Positions 59,144 to 64,000 of a DNA stretch of 64,000 bases are shown piece by piece. This DNA is from an uncultured Colwellia sp. (GTDB lineage Bacteria; Pseudomonadota; Gammaproteobacteria; Enterobacterales; Alteromonadaceae). How positions within the stretch are numbered: the first letter of the stretch is position 1; every line of letters begins with the position of its first letter. A model generated the notes under the pieces. That model was not told the DNA's origin and made no database searches. It saw only the letters and a list, made by a program, of their open reading frames with translations. Position numbers and translations under genes: made by a program. The DNA is taken from NCBI GenBank assembly GCA_913058395.1, contig CAJXQI010000005.1, positions 62,001 through 126,000 of the forward strand. The letters are read 5' to 3'.

Positions 59144-61369
59144 ATGATGAAATGGCGCTTTGGCTTAAGAAGTAAACTACTTCTATTATCAGGTTTTCTA
59201 TTTACCATCCCTTGGTTTGGCTATCAATATGTTTGGGAAATGGAAAAATATCTGCGCTATGGTCAAGAGCAAACCATTATTGGCACCGCAAGAGCACTTG
59301 CTACCGCAATGCATGAACGGGCGAATTTATTTAATAATCAAGCAAGTTTTCTACCCAGCGTCGAAAAAGGCAAAGATTTATACAGCTATGGCCTTTCCGC
59401 GCCAATACAGCTAGACGGTTTAAATAATGACTGGCCGGATTTTATTAATAAAGCTCATTTTTATCAGCAAAATAACCAACTATATACACAGTTACCGCCT
59501 GAGCAATTATCGCTAAATTTCACTGCAGCAGTAGGTACCTACGGGAAATACCTCTATTTGTATTTCGCAGTGATAGATGACGAAACCATTTACCGTAACA
59601 GTAATGCACGTAGCATCACTAATAATGATCATTTAGAACTCGCTTTTATTAATCCCGACGGAGTTTTCAGTCGTTTTATTGTTAGTAATAAAACCACAGG
59701 TTGGATAGATGCCTACCGTATTACTGATGTGCAAAACGACATTCCCGTACCAGCAAAACAAATACAAGGTCATTGGCGAGATACCAGTCAAGGCTACAAT
59801 GTCGAAATACGTATCCCACTTACCGAATTTAACGACCATATCGCTTTTGCCGTGCATGATGTTGACCGCCCGTTAGGTAATGTTATCGCGTCATTAGGCT
59901 CAGCAGATCCCAGCTCAGCAGAAACCCTAGGGACAATTTTGGTTCCCTCACCCGAGATAGAACGTATTGTTAAAGGTATGAGCTATACCAATTCTAGTAT
60001 TTGGGTTGTTGATCAGCACCATCGAGTGTTGGCAAAATCCGGTGATATAAAACAAGCCAGTGGCGTATGGAATAAACGTGTAAACAGCAACGACAGTGGT
60101 TCTTCATCAGATAATTTTATCTTAAATGCCCTGATGAATGCTTGGTATAGCGTTGAAAAAAATTGGTTGAAACCGTTATACGAAATCATACTAACTCAAC
60201 CTCCTCGTAACTTTATTGACCAATTATACGATTCAGAAAACTTAACCGGTGAACATATTGAAAGCGCCTTAAGTGGTGAACCAATGTCTCAGTGGCGGTT
60301 ATCAACCGACCAGCAAGCAGTTGTGTTATCTGCAGCCTACCCTATTTTTATTGACGACAGCGTTAAAGGGGTGGTGATTGTTGAAGAAACCACAAACGGC
60401 ATTCGTACCCTAAGAAACCAAGCGCTTGAGAAGCTATTTAGTTCAATACTTACCATTATGCTATTAGGTGCATTAGCATTTTTTCTTTTTGCTTCACGTA
60501 TATCTAACCGTATTAGAACCTTGAGTAATCAAGCTGAAATGGCCATTGATGAACATGGCCGAATTAACGGTAATGTTGATACATCAACAACTAACGATGA
60601 AATTGGTGATTTATCACGCAGCTTTGCCACTGCCGTCAATCGTCTCGGACAATATAATCATTATCTAGAAAATATGTCTTCAAGACTTTCCCATGAGTTA
60701 CGTACGCCTATTGCAGTGGTGCGTACCTCGTTAGAAACGTTAGCAATGCAACATCAAAGTCTCAGTAATAATGAAAACGTTGATACAACGGCTTTATCTG
60801 AAGAAAATCCTTATTTAACGCGAGCACAGCGCGGGGTTGAGCGACTTAGTCTTATTTTAACAAATATGAATGAAGCCACCAGAATTGAGCAAATTCTGCA
60901 AAACACTGACAAAAGCCAGTTTGATATCGGCGAAGTTATCAATGGTTGTATGCAAGGCTATCAGCTAATTTATAAAGACATTGAATTTACCTGCACTCAT
61001 ATCCCACAAGGAAAATATCAGCTAATAGGCTCACCTGAGCATATCGCTCAATTACTCGATAAAGTCATCGCTAATGCGGTTGAGTTTTGTGATGATAAAA
61101 AAGTTACGGTGGAATTTGGCCATAACGCCTTAGAATGCAGTATTACCATTAATAATAATGGTGAATTTTTACCTGAACAAATGAGCGAACAGCTTTTTGA
61201 TTCTATGGTCTCTATTAGGCAAAAACATAATAATGAGCAACCCCATTTAGGCTTAGGGTTATATATTGCCCGCCTAATTTGTCAGTTTCATCACGGTTCG
61301 ATAAAAGCATTAAATAACAAATTAAAACAAGGAGTTGACGTAGTAATTAAACTGCCCTTAATAAAGTAA
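59144..61369 (+). CDS. pdsS: Sensor histidine kinase PdsS (dedicated sortase system) with carbohydrate-binding-like sensor
   Basis: Membrane kinase partner of PdsR, 741 aa. TM1 is near residues 12-30 and TM2 near 428-450. The large periplasmic part contains a CBM9-like beta domain (about 80-260: IQLDGLNNDWP, AAVGTYGKYLYLYFAVID, GYNVEIRIPLTEF). HAMP follows TM2, then HisKA with SHELRTPIAVVRTSLE (phosphorylated His) and an ATPase domain with DKVIANAVEF and GLGLYIARLICQ. A sugar or polymer ligand is plausible. Sortase and target genes are absent nearby. Confidence 0.9.
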   Translation: MMKWRFGLRSKLLLLSGFLFTIPWFGYQYVWEMEKYLRYGQEQTIIGTARALATAMHERANLFNNQASFLPSVEKGKDLYSYGLSAPIQLDGLNNDWPDFINKAHFYQQNNQLYTQLPPEQLSLNFTAAVGTYGKYLYLYFAVIDDETIYRNSNARSITNNDHLELAFINPDGVFSRFIVSNKTTGWIDAYRITDVQNDIPVPAKQIQGHWRDTSQGYNVEIRIPLTEFNDHIAFAVHDVDRPLGNVIASLGSADPSSAETLGTILVPSPEIERIVKGMSYTNSSIWVVDQHHRVLAKSGDIKQASGVWNKRVNSNDSGSSSDNFILNALMNAWYSVEKNWLKPLYEIILTQPPRNFIDQLYDSENLTGEHIESALSGEPMSQWRLSTDQQAVVLSAAYPIFIDDSVKGVVIVEETTNGIRTLRNQALEKLFSSILTIMLLGALAFFLFASRISNRIRTLSNQAEMAIDEHGRINGNVDTSTTNDEIGDLSRSFATAVNRLGQYNHYLENMSSRLSHELRTPIAVVRTSLETLAMQHQSLSNNENVDTTALSEENPYLTRAQRGVERLSLILTNMNEATRIEQILQNTDKSQFDIGEVINGCMQGYQLIYKDIEFTCTHIPQGKYQLIGSPEHIAQLLDKVIANAVEFCDDKKVTVEFGHNALECSITINNNGEFLPEQMSEQLFDSMVSIRQKHNNEQPHLGLGLYIARLICQFHHGSIKALNNKLKQGVDVVIKLPLIK

Positions 61370-61427
61370 AGAAATGAAATAAAGTATGAAAATGATTTAG
61401 TATCAGCAAATGAACGCAGTACTATTT

Positions 61428-61892
61428 TCAATGATTAGCTGAGCCATATTCAATCGACAAGGCTAGTTTTTCAATGCCATGTGATGGTATCCAGCGCTTA
61501 TATTCAACAAAGCCATATTTCATGTACAGATTGATTGCTGGTGTATTTACAACAGCGGTTTCTACTATCGCTCTTGAACAATCATACTTTTCGAGCACAA
61601 AAGCTATTAACTTTCCTGCTATGCCTTTTTTAAAATACCTAGGTTCGACGGTTAAGCTATGAATATTTAGCTGGTTATCTTTAAAAACGATTTCAATAAC
61701 CCCTGCTAGTTTGTCACTTTCCCTAAAACCATAAAATACTGATTTTGAGATCTGTACATCTTTTACAGTTCGTGAAAGTGGCGGAAAATGAAGCGTACCA
61801 ATTAACTTAGCTTCTACTTTATAGGCGTTCTGAAAAATATAATATATCTGCTTAGAGATATCTTCATTGGAATTATCAAGTTTTTTGATCAT
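61428..61892 (-). CDS. GNAT-family N-acetyltransferase
   Basis: Acetyltransferase of 154 aa with unknown substrate. It has the GNAT core: LAGVIEIVFKDNQLNIHSLTVEPRYFKKGIAGKLIAFVLEKY (the GIAG acetyl-CoA loop) and VVNTPAINLYMKYGFVEYKRW, the tyrosine-bearing end of the fold. It is convergent with pdsS with a 58-nt gap and no terminator recognised. Probably a free-standing gene. Confidence 0.85.
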   Translation of the reverse strand: MIKKLDNSNEDISKQIYYIFQNAYKVEAKLIGTLHFPPLSRTVKDVQISKSVFYGFRESDKLAGVIEIVFKDNQLNIHSLTVEPRYFKKGIAGKLIAFVLEKYDCSRAIVETAVVNTPAINLYMKYGFVEYKRWIPSHGIEKLALSIEYGSANH

Positions 61893-61996
61893 ACGTTTGC
61901 ATTATCCTATCGTTTTAAATGTTATATTGATGATGTACTGATAGTAGGTATTTTAATATATTAGGCGCATGAACGTATCTTGTTTAAGGAAATCCC

Positions 61997-62314
61997 GTGG
62001 CATTAAAAGTAAATTTAAAACTCTTTCTTGATGAAGAAGGTAACTCACTTGATCTCACGGAACAAGCAAAACAAGTTTTCAAATTTATAACCAAAATTGT
62101 ACTGTCAGTTTCTGCGCATATCGATCAGCCATTAATAAACGTCGATTTGAAGTGCAACACACGTGCAAGTGGTTTGGACTGTGATGGGGAAATTGCAGCA
62201 ACCTGCATAGCAACTGAAGTAATTGAATGGCATTGCGATACTTGCCAAGCTGCTGGAACCATTTCAAATTGGCGTGAAAGGCTATGGGACAAGCAAAAGC
62301 GCATCATCCATTAG
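61997..62314 (+). CDS. Small cysteine-rich protein of unknown function
   Basis: GTG start with AAGGAA 8 nt upstream. The 105-residue protein, not recognised, has five cysteines arranged C-x9-C-x7-C-x9-C-x2-C (residues about 53-83), ending in CDTCQAAGTISNWRERLWD, which suggests a small zinc or metal site. The CDTC pair could be a zinc knuckle. There are no membrane segments. It is alone between GNAT and the RND operon. Confidence 0.6.
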   Translation: MALKVNLKLFLDEEGNSLDLTEQAKQVFKFITKIVLSVSAHIDQPLINVDLKCNTRASGLDCDGEIAATCIATEVIEWHCDTCQAAGTISNWRERLWDKQKRIIH

Positions 62315-62706
62315 CACTCTAAATTCTATTTATAATATTCCTATCACACAAATTAGCTAACCATTACATAACTTTCTCAATTTAAGCATTTAGATCTAAA
62401 TTTTTATAAACCTAATTAGCGTAAATTTAACTCTCGAATCTTTATAATATCTCTACTTTATGCCTTTCACGCTCTATTAAAAACAAGATAGTTTACCTGC
62501 CATATATTCAGTCTAAACATAAAATTAAGCACGTATTGTGATAAATCGTACGATTGTATTCTTTGTTCTATAATTTACGGTTAATCATTAATAAATTTTA
62601 TTTCAAAGTCAAAATTAACCTTGCGTTAACCCAAGTTATCGTAAACTTTACTTAATTCATGCTAAACCTAGCACTAAAAATTTTAATCGATATCGGAGAG
62701 TTAATT
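62315..62706. other. promoter region of the RND operon
   Basis: 392 nt without a gene. It contains a perfect 12-bp palindrome AATCGTACGATT (62544-62555) followed 14 nt later by a TATAAT box (62569-62574). The rest is very AT-rich. Confidence 0.55.
62544..62555. promoter_or_regulatory. AATCGTACGATT palindrome upstream of the RND operon
   Basis: A perfect 12-bp palindrome 152 nt before the start, next to a TATAAT box, at a position where a repressor would block the promoter. The regulator is unknown. Confidence 0.45.
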
Positions 62707-63810
62707 ATGCGTAAGGTCTTAATCGCTATTACAGCAAGCTTAATCACACTAGGTTGTAGTGAGCCAAAAGCTAAATTCGAAGAAGCTGTTCGTCCAATTG
62801 CATGGCAAACCGTAACGCAATCATCTTTAGACCAAATTCGCCGACTTTCAGGCACGGTTTATCCGATTGAAGCAACCGATTTGAGTTTTGAAGTTAGTGG
62901 AAAAGTTGAATGGGTTAAAGTGAAATTAGGTGATTCAGTGCGCCGTGGTGACGAACTAGCACGTCTAGACCAACGAAACTTTAATCTAAGTGTACAATCC
63001 TCACAAGCCAACTTACAACAAGCAAAAGCTTCACAAGTTGAAGCTGAAAATGAATTCAAACGATACTCGGAATTACTAGAACAAGGGCTAGTGTCTCGTT
63101 CTGGCTATGACAATGCCAAAGCCACCTTTGAATCAACGTCTAGTGCGGTAAACATTGCAAAAACCCAACTTGATATTTCTCAAAAGAATTTAGACGATAC
63201 TTTATTGATTGCTCCGTACAATGGCATGATCACTAAACGTATGACTGAGCCATCAATGCAGATGACATCTGGTCAATCAGCGTTTGAAATTGCAGGAGAA
63301 GACGGTTTAGAAATACAAGTGATGGTGCCAGAAAACCTAATTAAAGATCTTAGTAAAGGCAAAGACATCGGGATTGAATTTCCAGCGATTAAAGGAGTAA
63401 AAGCCCTTGGCAGTGTTACAGAAATAGGCTCCCGTGCAGAAGCCGCAAATGCTTTTCCGGTAACAGTAGTGATTAACAGTGAAGTGGCAGGACTTCGCGC
63501 AGGCATGACAGCAGAAGTTGATTTTACTTTTGAAGGTATAGGTCGTACCGGTTACACAGGGAAAATATTTAAACTACCAGTATCTGCCCTTTCCGCAGAT
63601 AAACAACAAAAAGCGGCTGTATTTGTTTATAACCCGAACTCAAAATTATTAGAAAAACGCATAGTGCAAACCGAGAGTATCATCAATAACCAAATTCTAA
63701 TTTCCTCAGGTTTAGCCGAGGGTGAAATTATTGCTATAGCTGGAGTTTCATTCTTAAGGGATGGTCAAAGTGTACGATTATTAGATAAAAACGTTCGTCG
63801 CTTTAACTAA
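62707..63810 (+). CDS. RND efflux periplasmic adaptor (membrane fusion protein)
   Basis: Links an inner-membrane RND pump with an outer-membrane channel. ATG at 62707 is chosen for the GGAG 8 nt upstream; it gives a lipoprotein signal with lipobox TLGC (Cys16). Then come the biotinyl-lipoyl-like half-motifs (LSFEVSGKVEWVKVKLGDSVRRGDELARLD), a helical hairpin (about 90-150), the second half (LDDTLLIAPYNGMITKR) and the beta-barrel and membrane-proximal domains. 367 aa. The permease gene starts 21 nt after it. The substrate is unknown. Confidence 0.9.
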   Translation: MRKVLIAITASLITLGCSEPKAKFEEAVRPIAWQTVTQSSLDQIRRLSGTVYPIEATDLSFEVSGKVEWVKVKLGDSVRRGDELARLDQRNFNLSVQSSQANLQQAKASQVEAENEFKRYSELLEQGLVSRSGYDNAKATFESTSSAVNIAKTQLDISQKNLDDTLLIAPYNGMITKRMTEPSMQMTSGQSAFEIAGEDGLEIQVMVPENLIKDLSKGKDIGIEFPAIKGVKALGSVTEIGSRAEAANAFPVTVVINSEVAGLRAGMTAEVDFTFEGIGRTGYTGKIFKLPVSALSADKQQKAAVFVYNPNSKLLEKRIVQTESIINNQILISSGLAEGEIIAIAGVSFLRDGQSVRLLDKNVRRFN

Positions 63811-63830
63811 CTGATAGGAAAGATATCATT

Positions 63831-64000
63831 ATGAATTTTACTGAAATTGCTTTTAAGTATCGTAAATCAGTGCTTATGGTATTAGCACTGCTTTTAATTA
63901 ATGGCGCATTTGCCTACTTCACATTGCCCGCGCAAGAAGACCCTACCATTACTATTCGAGATGCAATTGTCACCACACAATTTCCGGGCATGGCACCTGA
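63831..64000 (+). CDS. RND efflux permease, N-terminal part (cut by window edge)
   Basis: Inner-membrane proton-driven pump of the AcrB/MexB-like RND family. Only the first 56 residues are present: MNFTEIAFKYRKSVLMVLAL, a first hydrophobic helix, then the family motif TLPAQEDPTITIRDAIVTTQFPGMAP at the porter-domain entry. The AQEDP form is common in uncharacterised RND pumps of gammaproteobacteria. ATG at 63831, with AGGAAAG 8-13 nt upstream. It is in an operon with the adaptor. Confidence 0.9.
   Translation, partial: MNFTEIAFKYRKSVLMVLALLLINGAFAYFTLPAQEDPTITIRDAIVTTQFPGMAP

Noticed and set aside
57212-61369. Sortase or LPXTG-type target gene in this locus
   Set aside because: None of the surrounding frames shows a sortase TLxTC motif or a sorting signal.

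Overview
The window looks like chromosome from a psychro- or mesophilic marine gammaproteobacterium of the Colwelliaceae type (Colwellia / Thalassotalea / Litorilituus). The reasons are low GC, AT-rich spacers, two isocitrate dehydrogenase genes in tandem as described for Colwellia maris, several TonB-dependent receptors, and the Alteromonadales-like order trxB-aat-bpt-infA-clpA-clpS-cspD. It is almost entirely protein coding. I saw no rRNA, tRNA, CRISPR, phage or transposase genes. Two genes are cut by the edges: ftsK on the left and an RND permease on the right.

Layout. 1-2.3 kb: ftsK, lrp and divergent ald. 2.5-9.8 kb: thioredoxin reductase, the N-degron protein-decay genes (aat, bpt, clpA, clpS), infA, cspD and a diguanylate cyclase. 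9.9-13.6 kb: dimeric and monomeric NADP-isocitrate dehydrogenases. 13.8-19.9 kb: RNA modification and housekeeping (rluE, nudJ, mnmA, hflD, purB, roxA). 20-29.5 kb: amino-acid dehydrogenase, YdiJ-type FAD/Fe-S dehydrogenase, ppsA with its regulator ppsR, and an AroH-type DAHP synthase behind a possible Tyr-rich leader peptide. 29.7-46.4 kb: a nucleoside and nucleotide scavenging region. 46.5-49 kb: metC and two unknown small proteins. 49.2-53.9 kb: divergent SOS genes polB and dinG sharing one LexA box. 54-57 kb: small accessory genes, including a 52-residue YqaE/Pmp3 protein. 57.2-61.4 kb: OmpA-like PdsO, response regulator PdsR and kinase PdsS of the proteobacterial dedicated sortase system, with no sortase beside them. 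61.4-64 kb: acetyltransferase, a small cysteine-rich protein and the start of an RND efflux operon.

The most interesting unit is the 29.7-46.4 kb region. It combines two TonB receptors, a concentrative nucleoside transporter, deoA, deoB, deoC, cdd, udk and tdk, plus two lipoproteins (an endonuclease/exonuclease/phosphatase-fold protein and an alkaline phosphatase). It also contains a TetR protein clearly related to E. coli RutR, the uracil/thymine sensor. RutR-type palindromes (consensus TTGACCAnnTGGTCAA) lie before deoB/udk, before cdd-deoA, and between the large TonB receptor and the regulator. I infer a RutR-controlled pathway in which surface phosphatases strip nucleotides, TonB receptors and NupC import nucleosides, and the Deo enzymes release pyrimidine bases that could serve as inducers.
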